Shown: positions 30,878 to 38,730 of the stretch, one piece after another | How the letters are laid out: every line of letters begins with the position of its first letter | Numbering within the stretch: position 1 is the first letter of the stretch | Position numbers and translations under genes: made by a program | Notes under the pieces: model-generated | The model's input: the letters and a program-made list of their open reading frames with translations, nothing else | The model's database searches: none | Told to the model about the DNA's origin: nothing | Source of the DNA: Lentisphaerota bacterium | GTDB taxonomy: Bacteria; Verrucomicrobiota; Kiritimatiellia; PWTM01 | Direction of reading: 5' to 3' | Assembly: GCA_016873715.1 (NCBI GenBank) | Contig: VGWF01000029.1 | Location: 1-38,734, forward strand | Length of the DNA stretch: 38,734 nucleotides

Positions 30878-33748
30878 ACCTGCGGCCTGCTCCTTGCGCT
30901 CTCCAGTCAAGCCAGCGAAACTTCCCAAACCACGCTCGACGTGGTCGAACCGCGCGTGCCGGACAAGCTCTGCCGGGTGACGCTCAATGGGCAGGAACTG
31001 GGCGGGGAGATGGATCGCCGGCTGCGGAATCTGATTTATCAGAATTACATGGTGGTGGACCTCGACGGCAAGTGGCTCAACCATTTCCACCAGCGCACGG
31101 ACCGCGGCAACAAGTCGAGCGTCTATTACGGCATCGGCAAGGTGTTCGACGCGGGCAGCCTGTTCAGCGCCTACACGGACGACCCGAAGGTGGCCGCGCG
31201 CACGCGCTACATCGTCGAGGAACTGGTCAAGTCGCGCGACGCCGACGGCTACCTTGGCTTCTGGAAAGTCGAGCCGGACAACCGGCAGAACCATATCAAC
31301 TGGATTCTCCACGAGCAGGAATACATCAACCTCGCGTTTGTGCGGCATTACCGCTGCACGGGCGATGCGCGGTCGCTGGCCCATGCGCGGGTCATGGCCG
31401 ACTACATCCTCAAGACGTTTCCCACGCCGCAGCATCCGTGTTACGACGCGGGCGCCATCTGCACGGCGGGCTTGCCGGAAGGAATGCTGGAACTCTACCG
31501 GGTGACGGGCGACCGGCGCTACTTCGACTTTGCCGCCGATGTGCCGCACGGGAATAACCGCGGCGAGATCAAACTCGCGTCGCTGCGGACTTGGGAGCAG
31601 GATTTCAGCCGCCGCCCCTGCCACGTGTATGTCATGCTCGCACGCTGTTATGCGCAGACGGAGCTTTACCGTCTGACCGGCGAGGAGCCGCTCCTGCACA
31701 TGAGCTATTTCATGCGCAACGAACTGCTCAAGCGGGGTGAGGGCGGCCTGCTGGTCACCGGCTCATGTTCCGAGGGCGAGCATTTCACCTATAACCAGAA
31801 CGGACGCGGGGCCATCGGCGAATCATGCGTCACCGCCTACATGCTGCGCTGGATGGACAGTCTGCTGCGGCTGGAGGGCGACTTGCGTTACGGCGACCTG
31901 ATCGAACGCACCATCTACAACGCGCTGTTCGCCGCGAACTCGCCCGACGGACGCTGGATTCGCTACTTCACGCCGTTCACCGGCGAGCGCAAATACGACG
32001 CGCGCGATTACTTCTGCTGTTGCGGGAACTATCGCCGGGCGGTGGCGGAACTGCCACAGAAGGTTTACTACCGCACGCCAGACGGCGGCATCGCGTTGAA
32101 CCTGTTCACACAGTCGAAGAAAACGTTCGACGTGAAAGGGCAGACCGTCACGCTGCTGCAGGAGACCGCGTATCCGAACGACGGCGAAGTGAAGCTGACG
32201 TTCTCCACGGCCAAGCCGGTCGCGTTTGCGTTCCGGTTCCGGACGCCGGCATGGTGCGAGGCCGTCACACTGCGCGTGAACGGAGAACCGCCGGTGACGC
32301 TGGATCCGCAACGCCAGAAACTCGGCGGCCACACGCTCGACCGGACGTGGAAGGACGGCGACGTGGTGCGAATCTCGATGCCGATGAAGTGGCGCTTTCT
32401 GCGCGGCCGCGCCGTGCAGGACGGCCGGGTGACGTTGCTGCGCGGCCCGGTCGTGTATTGCGTCGCCAAGGACCAGAACGCCGAACTGCTCAAAAAGTGC
32501 CCCGACCCACTCGACCTGGTGATTGACCTTGCTTCGCTCGCCGAGCCGGTGCGAGATGATTCGATTCGACCGAACGGTCTGAAAGTCGCCGCCAAAGCCT
32601 GGCGGAAACCGGACGCGACCGGCGAGAAAGTGGACGTCACACTGACCGAGTTCATTGATCCGAGCGGCCTGGATGTCTATTTCCGCGTGCCGAACTTGGC
32701 GGACACCTCGCCGGTGCGGTTGCTGGATGACGAGATCGTTTCGTGGCCAAACGAGTTCGTCAACGCGCATGTGCTGAAGGCGCTCTACGGACCGAAGGCG
32801 AAGGGCGATCTCGCAGCGGCATTTGAAATCCGCGGGGACGTCGTCGCGGATCTCGCTGCGAATTACGTCAACCCGCGCGGACGCACCGGCGTGTCCGCGG
32901 AGTTCCCCGACAACACCGGCGGACGCTGGGCCTGTTACAACTGCGCGAACAGCGGCTTGCTCTCCACCGCCGCGCCCGGCGACGTGAAGCCCTTGAACTC
33001 GCAATTCAAGGCGTTTGGTTCGCCGCTGGGCTACGCCTACGGATTGGAGAATCAAGGCGATGAACTCGGCTTCGTGTCGAACTACGCCCCCAGCGACCGG
33101 CAGGAGGACGCGTGGCGTGCTCACTACACCGAGAAGATGTTCGACCGCGTGCTCACCGCCGCCGAGCGACCGCGTTTCCTCTACACCCACCCAGTGGCGG
33201 ACACGGCGCGCTACAACGTCTTCCGGTGGACACCCGCCGACACTCTGCGCAGTAAGGACGTCACGCTCTACGGCAAGCTGTTCTCGAATCTGGGCAATGG
33301 CGTCGAACTGCGCGTCATCCGCTGGCGCGATGACACGCGGCACGAGATTCTCGGCACGTTCAACACCAAAGACCTGAAGGTGGGCGCGTGCGGCACCGCC
33401 GAGTTCGTGCTCCGCCTGCGCCCCGGCGAGGTGGGCCGGCACCTCGACTTCGTCCTGCACAACGCCGGCAACCACATCTGTGACGCGACCGCGCTGCAAA
33501 TCACCGCCTACACCAACGTGCCGCAGACCACTCCCCAAACCGACGTGACGGAGAAAGTGCAGGCGAAGTATCACAACCGCCTCGTGACGCCGCTAGGTTC
33601 CTACGCCGAAATCTTCAGCGATCCGTCGCCCGACAAGGAAAAGACCTTGAAGGTCAAAGTGAACTACTGGCGCGACGGCACCGTGAAATATCTCGAACTC
33701 CCGCCCAACTCGCCGCTGGACCTTCGCTTACCAGAAGGAAACAAATAG
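30842..33748 (+). CDS. DUF1680 / GH127-type beta-L-arabinofuranosidase-like enzyme
   Basis: A 968-residue secreted protein. ATG 30842 is chosen because GAAAGGAAC lies upstream at good spacing and the cassette begins there; in-frame ATG 30818 would add eight residues. The first 12 codons are the cassette, but after ACCGCCCTGCTG the sequence switches to another signal core (TCGLLLALSSQAS), a hybrid. The (alpha/alpha)6 domain has the GH127 zinc-thiolate elements: E327-S-C329 (equivalent to E338 and C340 of HypBA1), the C392-C393-C394 cluster in DYFCCCGNYRR containing the nucleophile and zinc ligand, and E311 as the acid/base candidate. The DUF1680 core ends near 600. A further C-terminal section of about 350 residues (PSGLDVYFRVPNLADTSPVR to the end) makes it longer than HypBA1. 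The stop TAG lies inside the next, mutated cassette. The gene is bracketed by the 0.22-kb direct repeats. Confidence 0.8.
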   Translation: MKHTLTLLTALLTCGLLLALSSQASETSQTTLDVVEPRVPDKLCRVTLNGQELGGEMDRRLRNLIYQNYMVVDLDGKWLNHFHQRTDRGNKSSVYYGIGKVFDAGSLFSAYTDDPKVAARTRYIVEELVKSRDADGYLGFWKVEPDNRQNHINWILHEQEYINLAFVRHYRCTGDARSLAHARVMADYILKTFPTPQHPCYDAGAICTAGLPEGMLELYRVTGDRRYFDFAADVPHGNNRGEIKLASLRTWEQDFSRRPCHVYVMLARCYAQTELYRLTGEEPLLHMSYFMRNELLKRGEGGLLVTGSCSEGEHFTYNQNGRGAIGESCVTAYMLRWMDSLLRLEGDLRYGDLIERTIYNALFAANSPDGRWIRYFTPFTGERKYDARDYFCCCGNYRRAVAELPQKVYYRTPDGGIALNLFTQSKKTFDVKGQTVTLLQETAYPNDGEVKLTFSTAKPVAFAFRFRTPAWCEAVTLRVNGEPPVTLDPQRQKLGGHTLDRTWKDGDVVRISMPMKWRFLRGRAVQDGRVTLLRGPVVYCVAKDQNAELLKKCPDPLDLVIDLASLAEPVRDDSIRPNGLKVAAKAWRKPDATGEKVDVTLTEFIDPSGLDVYFRVPNLADTSPVRLLDDEIVSWPNEFVNAHVLKALYGPKAKGDLAAAFEIRGDVVADLAANYVNPRGRTGVSAEFPDNTGGRWACYNCANSGLLSTAAPGDVKPLNSQFKAFGSPLGYAYGLENQGDELGFVSNYAPSDRQEDAWRAHYTEKMFDRVLTAAERPRFLYTHPVADTARYNVFRWTPADTLRSKDVTLYGKLFSNLGNGVELRVIRWRDDTRHEILGTFNTKDLKVGACGTAEFVLRLRPGEVGRHLDFVLHNAGNHICDATALQITAYTNVPQTTPQTDVTEKVQAKYHNRLVTPLGSYAEIFSDPSPDKEKTLKVKVNYWRDGTVKYLELPPNSPLDLRLPEGNK

Positions 33749-33967
33749 AGCACACCCTCACGCTCCTCGCCGCAATGCTGCTCGTGCCGCTGGCCGCGCT
33801 GCATGCCGGGCCAAACTTGCCGGGAGTTTCAACGTTTGGAAAACTCCGTGCCGACTCCTTCCAAGCCTTGGCAAATCACGGCACACAAACTCGGAACTGA
33901 CGAACAGATGAAAACGAAAGGAACCAAGCAAATGAAACACACACTTACGCTCATCACCGCCCTGCTG
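33745..33967 (+). repeat. Direct repeat copy B (cassette-leader module)
   Basis: 223 bp matching copy A (30646-30877). It starts exactly where the first GH127-type gene stops: the cassette ATG has become ATA, and the adjoining bases supply the TAG stop of that gene. It ends in the signal peptide of the next gene. Differences from copy A include loss of nine bases containing the 5' arm of the third hairpin. Confidence 0.9.
33775..33900 (+). pseudogene. Decayed cassette leader, copy B
   Basis: The homologous frame of the 30646 leader, reading LLVPLAALHAGPNLPGVSTF and on to TGA 33898-33900. The original ATG (33745) is ATA; an internal ATG 33775 could still start a 41-residue peptide, but without a full signal n-region. 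The frame survives the 9-bp deletion, yet loss of the start argues that the peptide is not essential. Confidence 0.5.
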
Positions 33968-35737
33968 CTCGCGCCGCTAGCCGCGGTGCACGCCGCCGAA
34001 CCGCCTGGCAGTGTTCGCTTAGCAGGGACTCGTTTGGAGGCAGGGCCGTTGCAGAACGCGATGGCCGCCAACGTCAAGTATCTGCTGGCCAACTCGGACG
34101 GGGACAACATGCTGTGGCTGTTTCGGTATCTGACCGGCGATGCCCATCCGCCCGGGCGCAAGGATGGCTGGGAGAAGTCCTATCCGGCCCACGCGGCACA
34201 GTTCCTGATGGGCGCCGGCAACACACTGCGCTGGCAGGAGCAGCCGGAACTGCGGCGGCGGCTGGACCAACTCATCGCCGGCATCAAAGCTTGTCAAACC
34301 ACCGACGGCCGTTTGCTGGTTCCCGGCGTCGGTAACAAGCTCGACAAGCAATGGGGCTACTCGATGCAAATGTTCGCCCACGGCATGGTGGCCGCCGCTC
34401 GCTCCGGCAACGCCGACGGTTATCCGCTGCTGGCCGCCGCCCACCGCTACTACGCTTCGCTGCTGCGGTCGCAGCCGCCGGGCTTTGCGTTGAACACCGA
34501 CCTCAATTATCAAGGGCACATCGCCAGCCTGTTGGTGCATTTGTCGCCCGTGGGCACGCCCGACGAATTGCGGCTGGCCGAGCAATGTTTCGTGAGTGAG
34601 CCGTGGCTGGAGGCGTTGGCCGCGCGTCGGCCGGAGGCCATCTGGCGGGACTGCCCGAAGTGGCCGCATTGTTACGAGATCGTCGCTTTCGAAGCGTATC
34701 TGGATCACTACCGCGCCACGGGTGACCAGCGTTACTTGAAGGCGATGTTGGGAGCGTGGGAGTTGATTCGCGAATCGTGGCGCGATGTGGGCGGAACCAT
34801 CGCTATCTGCGAACACCAACAGTATCCGCCGAAGTGTTATCCGATGAGCCGCAAACGGCATGTCGGGGAGTTCTGCGGCAGTGTCTTCTGGCTCCGCTTC
34901 AACCATCGTCTGCACCAGTTGTTTCCAGACGACGAGCGTTACGTGGACGAGATCGAGCAGGTGATTCTCAACGCTGCGCTTGCGGGCCAAGACCCGCACG
35001 TCCCAGGGATACACTACCATCTGGTGTTGGAAGGCCGAAAGAGCGAAGGCGACAGCTACGCGCAAGGTCCCGTGCCCTCGCAACGTCACACTTGCTGCGA
35101 AGGCAACGGCACGTGGCTTTACGGGAATCTGCCAGAGTATCTGTTCTCGGCGGACGCGGACGGGTTGATCGTGAATCTCTACCAGTCCGCCACGACCACG
35201 TGGAGCGCGGGCGACAAGAGCGTTCGCGTGTCGATGCAAACGCGATTTCCGGAAGACGGTCGCGTGGTGCTGAAAGTCAGCGCCGCGCAGCCGACCCGAA
35301 TGGAGCTGCGGTTGCGCATTCCGCGGTGGTGTCCGAGCGAGGTGGTTGTCGCGGTGGACGGCCGCGAGGCCGGCAGTGGGCGGCCCGGAAGCTATTTGCG
35401 TTTGGACCGGACTTGGTCCGAGGGGAATACGGTTTCGTTCCATCTTCCGCTGACGTTGCGCGTCCACCGTTACGCAGGCGAGGCCAGGCTGCCGGGTGCG
35501 GAACGATACGCGGTGCTATACGGCCCGGTCCTGCTGGCGTGCGTGGGTTCGCTGGACGGTGGCGTGCCCCGCATCGCAGAGGAGCCGGCGCGAGTATCCG
35601 ACTGGCTCATCCCCGATCCCGGTCGCCCGCTTCATTTCCGCACTCGCGGTGAAGCACCGCGCCAGTTTACTCCTTGGTGGCGGCTGGGACACGACGAGCC
35701 GTTTACATGTTATCCCGTGATCGGAAAACAACCCTGA
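33932..35737 (+). CDS. Second DUF1680 / GH127-type protein
   Basis: A 601-residue secreted protein with a cassette signal (LITALLLAPLAAVHA); ATG 33932 has GAAAGGAACC upstream, and ATG 33908 is an in-frame alternative, exactly as for the previous gene. It is shorter than its neighbour and close to the size of HypBA1 (658). DUF1680 features: KDGWEKSYPAHAAQFLMGAG near the start, E313-F-C315 in VGEFCGSVFW (the Glu-x-Cys zinc pair), and C388-C389 in RHTCCEGNGT for the thiolate pair. The C-terminal beta-sandwich includes MELRLRIPRWCPSEV and YAVLYGPVLLACVG. Probably cleaves beta-linked arabinofuranose or a related sugar; the exact family (GH127, GH142, GH146 or an unassigned branch) is uncertain. 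Low similarity to the previous gene suggests the two were brought together rather than recently duplicated. Confidence 0.78.
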   Translation: MKHTLTLITALLLAPLAAVHAAEPPGSVRLAGTRLEAGPLQNAMAANVKYLLANSDGDNMLWLFRYLTGDAHPPGRKDGWEKSYPAHAAQFLMGAGNTLRWQEQPELRRRLDQLIAGIKACQTTDGRLLVPGVGNKLDKQWGYSMQMFAHGMVAAARSGNADGYPLLAAAHRYYASLLRSQPPGFALNTDLNYQGHIASLLVHLSPVGTPDELRLAEQCFVSEPWLEALAARRPEAIWRDCPKWPHCYEIVAFEAYLDHYRATGDQRYLKAMLGAWELIRESWRDVGGTIAICEHQQYPPKCYPMSRKRHVGEFCGSVFWLRFNHRLHQLFPDDERYVDEIEQVILNAALAGQDPHVPGIHYHLVLEGRKSEGDSYAQGPVPSQRHTCCEGNGTWLYGNLPEYLFSADADGLIVNLYQSATTTWSAGDKSVRVSMQTRFPEDGRVVLKVSAAQPTRMELRLRIPRWCPSEVVVAVDGREAGSGRPGSYLRLDRTWSEGNTVSFHLPLTLRVHRYAGEARLPGAERYAVLYGPVLLACVGSLDGGVPRIAEEPARVSDWLIPDPGRPLHFRTRGEAPRQFTPWWRLGHDEPFTCYPVIGKQP

Positions 35738-35775
35738 CCCATGACGGAACAACCCCAAGACAACGGAGTTGACTC

Positions 35776-37500
35776 ATGAAGCACACTCGCCCACTGATCC
35801 TCACCACCCTGCTGCTCGTGCCGCTGGCTGCGCTGGATGCCGCAGAGTCGCAACCTGCAGACAAACCCAACATCACCCGCGCCGACGTCGTAATCTACGG
35901 TGCCACGCCCGGAGGCATCACGGCGGCCATCGCCGCCGACCGCACGGGAGCTTCGGTGGTTTTGCTGGAACATGGCACGCGCATCGGCGGGATGATGGCG
36001 AGCGGGCTCGGGCACACGGACGTGGGGGACAAACGCACGATCGGTGGACTCGCGGGCGAGGTCTTCAAGCGCATCGGCGCGAAGTATGGCGGCGGGCAAA
36101 CCTTCCATTTTCAGCCACATGTAGGCAGCGCGGTATTTCACGAGATGCTGGCGGAGACGAAGGTGCGGTTGCTCACCGGGCGCACGCTGAAATCGGTCAC
36201 GAAGGACGGCACGCGTTTGACGGCCTTTGAATGCACCGATGGCAGCCGGTTCGAGGCTGGGGCATTTGTGGACGCGACGTATGAAGGCGACCTGATGGCG
36301 AAGGCGGGCGTGCGTTACATCGTGGGTCGTGAATCACGCGAGGCCTACAAGGAGTCGCTCGCCGGCATCCAGGGTGTGCATCAGCTCGACAAGTTGCTCG
36401 ATTCTCCAGAGGTGGTGAAACAGTTCCACCCGTGGCTCGGGGAATCGTCCCTGATGAAGCCGACCGTCGCTTACTACAAGGGTCGGCGCAATTACCTCAA
36501 CACCCACCAGTGGCCGATGGCGGTGAATGGCAAAGGCGCGGACGGGAAACCGCTCCCAGGCATCACCGCCGAACCTCTCGGCACGCCCGGCGCGGCCGAT
36601 CATCGCTTTATGGCCTACAACTATCGCCTCTGCCTCACGCGCGATCCGGCCAACAAAGTGCCCATCACCAAGCCCGGAGGTTACGACCCGGCCTACTTCG
36701 AACTGCTCGCGCGCTACATCGAGAAGTGGCCGGATGTCACACTGAAGAGGCTTTTCCACGTCCCGGAACTGCCGAATCAGACGACAGACCTCAACACCAG
36801 CGGGCCGTATTCCACCGACCTGCTCGACGGCTCCGCGTGGGCTTACCCGGAAGCCGACTGGCCGGAGCGCGAACGCATCGCCGCGCATCATCGCCAGTTC
36901 ATCCAGGGCATGCTGTGGTTCCTCGGCAACGACCCGCGCGTGCCGACGGCGTTGCGCGAGGAGACGCTCTTGTGGGGCCTGGACCGCAGCGAGTTCGCCG
37001 ACAACGATCACTGGCCGTGGCAGCTCTACGTGCGCGTCGCGCGCCGCATGATCGGCGAACACGTCATGACCCAGAAGGACGTTCTCGACCACAAGCTCAA
37101 GGACGACAGCGTCGCCATGGGCTCGTTCATCATGGACTCGCACAACATCCGCCGGGTGCTCACCCCGGACGGTTTCGTGCTCAACGAGGGCGGCATCGAG
37201 GTCCCCACCAAGGGCCCCTACGAAATCGGCTACCGCTCGCTGGTCCCGAAAGCGGAGCAATGTTCCAACCTGCTCGTGCCCGTGTGCATGTCCGCCTCTT
37301 ACATCGCATACTGTTCCATCCGCATGGAGCCTGTTTATATGATGATGGGCCAGGCCTCCGGCGCCGCCGCGGCGCTGATTGCGAGATCTGGCCGCCCCGT
37401 CCAGTCCCTGCCCTACGACGAACTCAAGACCACGCTAGCCGCGCAGGGCCAGACCGTGCTCAAACTCCCGCCTCCTACGCCAGCCCCCGCGAAACGCTGA
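35776..37500 (+). CDS. Secreted FAD-dependent oxidoreductase (FAD_oxidored type)
   Basis: A 574-residue protein with a cassette signal (ILTTLLLVPLAALDA) and a GGAG ribosome site. The mature N-terminus has the dinucleotide-binding fold VVIYGATPGGITAAIAADR (38-56, G42-x-x-x-G46-G47) and GASVVLLEHGTRIGGMMASG, then DATYEGDLMAKAG, the FAD_oxidored (PF12831) pattern. The C-terminal part has RRVLTPDGFVLNEGGIEVPT and GQASGAAAALIARSG, which close the FAD site. Exported flavoproteins of this type are frequent in PVC glycan loci and are sometimes annotated as xanthan-lyase-associated, but no substrate is established. Possible roles are oxidation of a sugar or of a released aglycone. Genes on both sides are 9-38 bp away. 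Confidence 0.85.
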   Translation: MKHTRPLILTTLLLVPLAALDAAESQPADKPNITRADVVIYGATPGGITAAIAADRTGASVVLLEHGTRIGGMMASGLGHTDVGDKRTIGGLAGEVFKRIGAKYGGGQTFHFQPHVGSAVFHEMLAETKVRLLTGRTLKSVTKDGTRLTAFECTDGSRFEAGAFVDATYEGDLMAKAGVRYIVGRESREAYKESLAGIQGVHQLDKLLDSPEVVKQFHPWLGESSLMKPTVAYYKGRRNYLNTHQWPMAVNGKGADGKPLPGITAEPLGTPGAADHRFMAYNYRLCLTRDPANKVPITKPGGYDPAYFELLARYIEKWPDVTLKRLFHVPELPNQTTDLNTSGPYSTDLLDGSAWAYPEADWPERERIAAHHRQFIQGMLWFLGNDPRVPTALREETLLWGLDRSEFADNDHWPWQLYVRVARRMIGEHVMTQKDVLDHKLKDDSVAMGSFIMDSHNIRRVLTPDGFVLNEGGIEVPTKGPYEIGYRSLVPKAEQCSNLLVPVCMSASYIAYCSIRMEPVYMMMGQASGAAAALIARSGRPVQSLPYDELKTTLAAQGQTVLKLPPPTPAPAKR

Positions 37501-37509
37501 GGCATCCAG

Positions 37510-38724
37510 ATGGACAGCACGCATCATACCCTCACCCTCCTCACCGCCCTGCTGCTGGCAAACCCGTCCGCGCAGGCGGCCGAGTATGTGCGTCCGCCAG
37601 GCAAGACGCTGCGCGAACTGGCCCATCAGCGCGGCTTCCATGTCGGCGCAAACTTTCCGAACCTCTACGAGAAGTGGAAAGAGGAGGGCAGGTCGGGGCC
37701 GCGCTGTTTCGATCCTGAAGCCGCCATCGCCAGGGACCAGTTCACGATCATGACGGCGGGTTGGGAGGTGTTTCCTGGAAACACCTGGAAGGGGGAAGGT
37801 CATTACAACTTCGCGGGCACGGACAAATACATCGCATGGTGCAAGGAGAACCACATCGAGTTCCATGGCCACGGGATCGGCTATGTCTTCCGCGCGGGCT
37901 GGCCGTTCGCGAAGCTGCCGGTGGCAACCGAGCAGGAAAAGGCGCGCGTGCGAAAAGTCTATGAGCAATACGTCCGCGACACCGTCGGCCATTTCAAGGG
38001 CCACGTGCTGTTCTGGGATGTGTGCAACGAGCATCTTTTCCCGCCGTATCAATCCGGCGGCTGGTTGATGTGGAAACCGACCAGCGGGCCGCGCGACTAC
38101 TGGAAAGCCTACGACATGGACCCGCGCGACACGGAGCGGGGCTACGAATGGTATGTGCAGACGCTGAAGATCGCCCACGAGGTCGATCCGAAGACCAAAC
38201 TCGTGCTGCTCGACTTCAACAATGAGATCATCTGCCCGAAGAGCGACACGATGCTGGCGCTGGCCAAGACGCTGCTCGCGAAAAAACTGCCGCTTCACGG
38301 CGTCGGCTTCCAACTGCACATCAACACCGAATGCAAGCGTGTCATGTGGAAAAAGGAGACGCTGGAGCCGGGCGGCCACAAGCTTACCGATGATGAATAC
38401 TTCGACAGCATGAGGAAAAACATCCGGCGCTTCACCGCCCTCGGCCTCGAGGTCTGGATCACCGAGATGAGCGTGGACGTGGATCCCGCCAAACCGCGGG
38501 AAGCCGAACTCAAACGTCAGGCCGAAATCTACCGGCGCGTATTCGAGGTCTGCCTGGAGAATCCCGGCATGAAAGGGATCAAGGTCTGGGGCGTGGTGGA
38601 CGACACCGATTGGAAGGCGAAGAAGGAATACCATCCCTACCTTTTCGACGCCCAAGGCCGTGCCAAACCGGCGTTCTTTGCCGTGCGCGACGCGCTGGAG
38701 AAAAGCGGGGCACGAACGAAGTAG
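37510..38724 (+). CDS. GH10 endo-beta-1,4-xylanase
   Basis: A 404-residue secreted enzyme with a cassette signal fused to a different end (LLTALLLANPSAQAAE). The TIM barrel starts GFHVGANF and contains the GH10 acid/base E174 in WDVCNEHL and the nucleophile E319 in VWITEMSVDV; the two are 145 residues apart, which is usual or slightly long for GH10. HGHGIGYVFRAGWP, GVGFQLHIN and KVWGVVDDTDW correspond to the substrate-cleft strands (the usual HTLVW is replaced by HGHGIGY). The replacement in strand 3 may mean a non-standard specificity within GH10. It would cut beta-1,4-xylan or a mixed xylose-containing backbone. Stop TAG 38722-38724, followed by a ribosome site for another gene. Confidence 0.88.
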   Translation: MDSTHHTLTLLTALLLANPSAQAAEYVRPPGKTLRELAHQRGFHVGANFPNLYEKWKEEGRSGPRCFDPEAAIARDQFTIMTAGWEVFPGNTWKGEGHYNFAGTDKYIAWCKENHIEFHGHGIGYVFRAGWPFAKLPVATEQEKARVRKVYEQYVRDTVGHFKGHVLFWDVCNEHLFPPYQSGGWLMWKPTSGPRDYWKAYDMDPRDTERGYEWYVQTLKIAHEVDPKTKLVLLDFNNEIICPKSDTMLALAKTLLAKKLPLHGVGFQLHINTECKRVMWKKETLEPGGHKLTDDEYFDSMRKNIRRFTALGLEVWITEMSVDVDPAKPREAELKRQAEIYRRVFEVCLENPGMKGIKVWGVVDDTDWKAKKEYHPYLFDAQGRAKPAFFAVRDALEKSGARTK

Positions 38725-38730
38725 GAGATC

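Larger units (their letters stand above)
10398..37569 (+). repeat. Dispersed signal-peptide cassette family (about 15 copies)
   Basis: A stretch of about 45-63 bp at gene starts encodes variants of LLTALLLAPLAALHA, and its DNA is conserved as well as its protein. The most conserved segment is ACCGCCCTGCTGCTCGCGCC followed by GCTGGCCGCGCTGCATGCC. Cassettes begin at 10398, 11701, 13761, 16693, 18139, 20216, 23099, 26205, 28235, 30646, 30842, 33745, 33932, 35776 and 37510. Five or so are nearly identical (11701, 28235, 30646, 33745, 33932); 10398, 16693 and 18139 are the most diverged. The synonymous choice CTG CTG CTC/CTG GCG/GTG CCG CTG GCC recurs. Genes at 739, 3551, 5455, 8907, 18430 and 19407 have unrelated signals. 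The feature span covers the outermost copies, not continuous repeat. Confidence 0.85.

Noticed and set aside
30646-33967. Insertion sequence or composite transposon with the direct repeats as ends
   Set aside because: No transposase, no terminal inverted repeats and no target duplication; the repeats are gene-start leaders.
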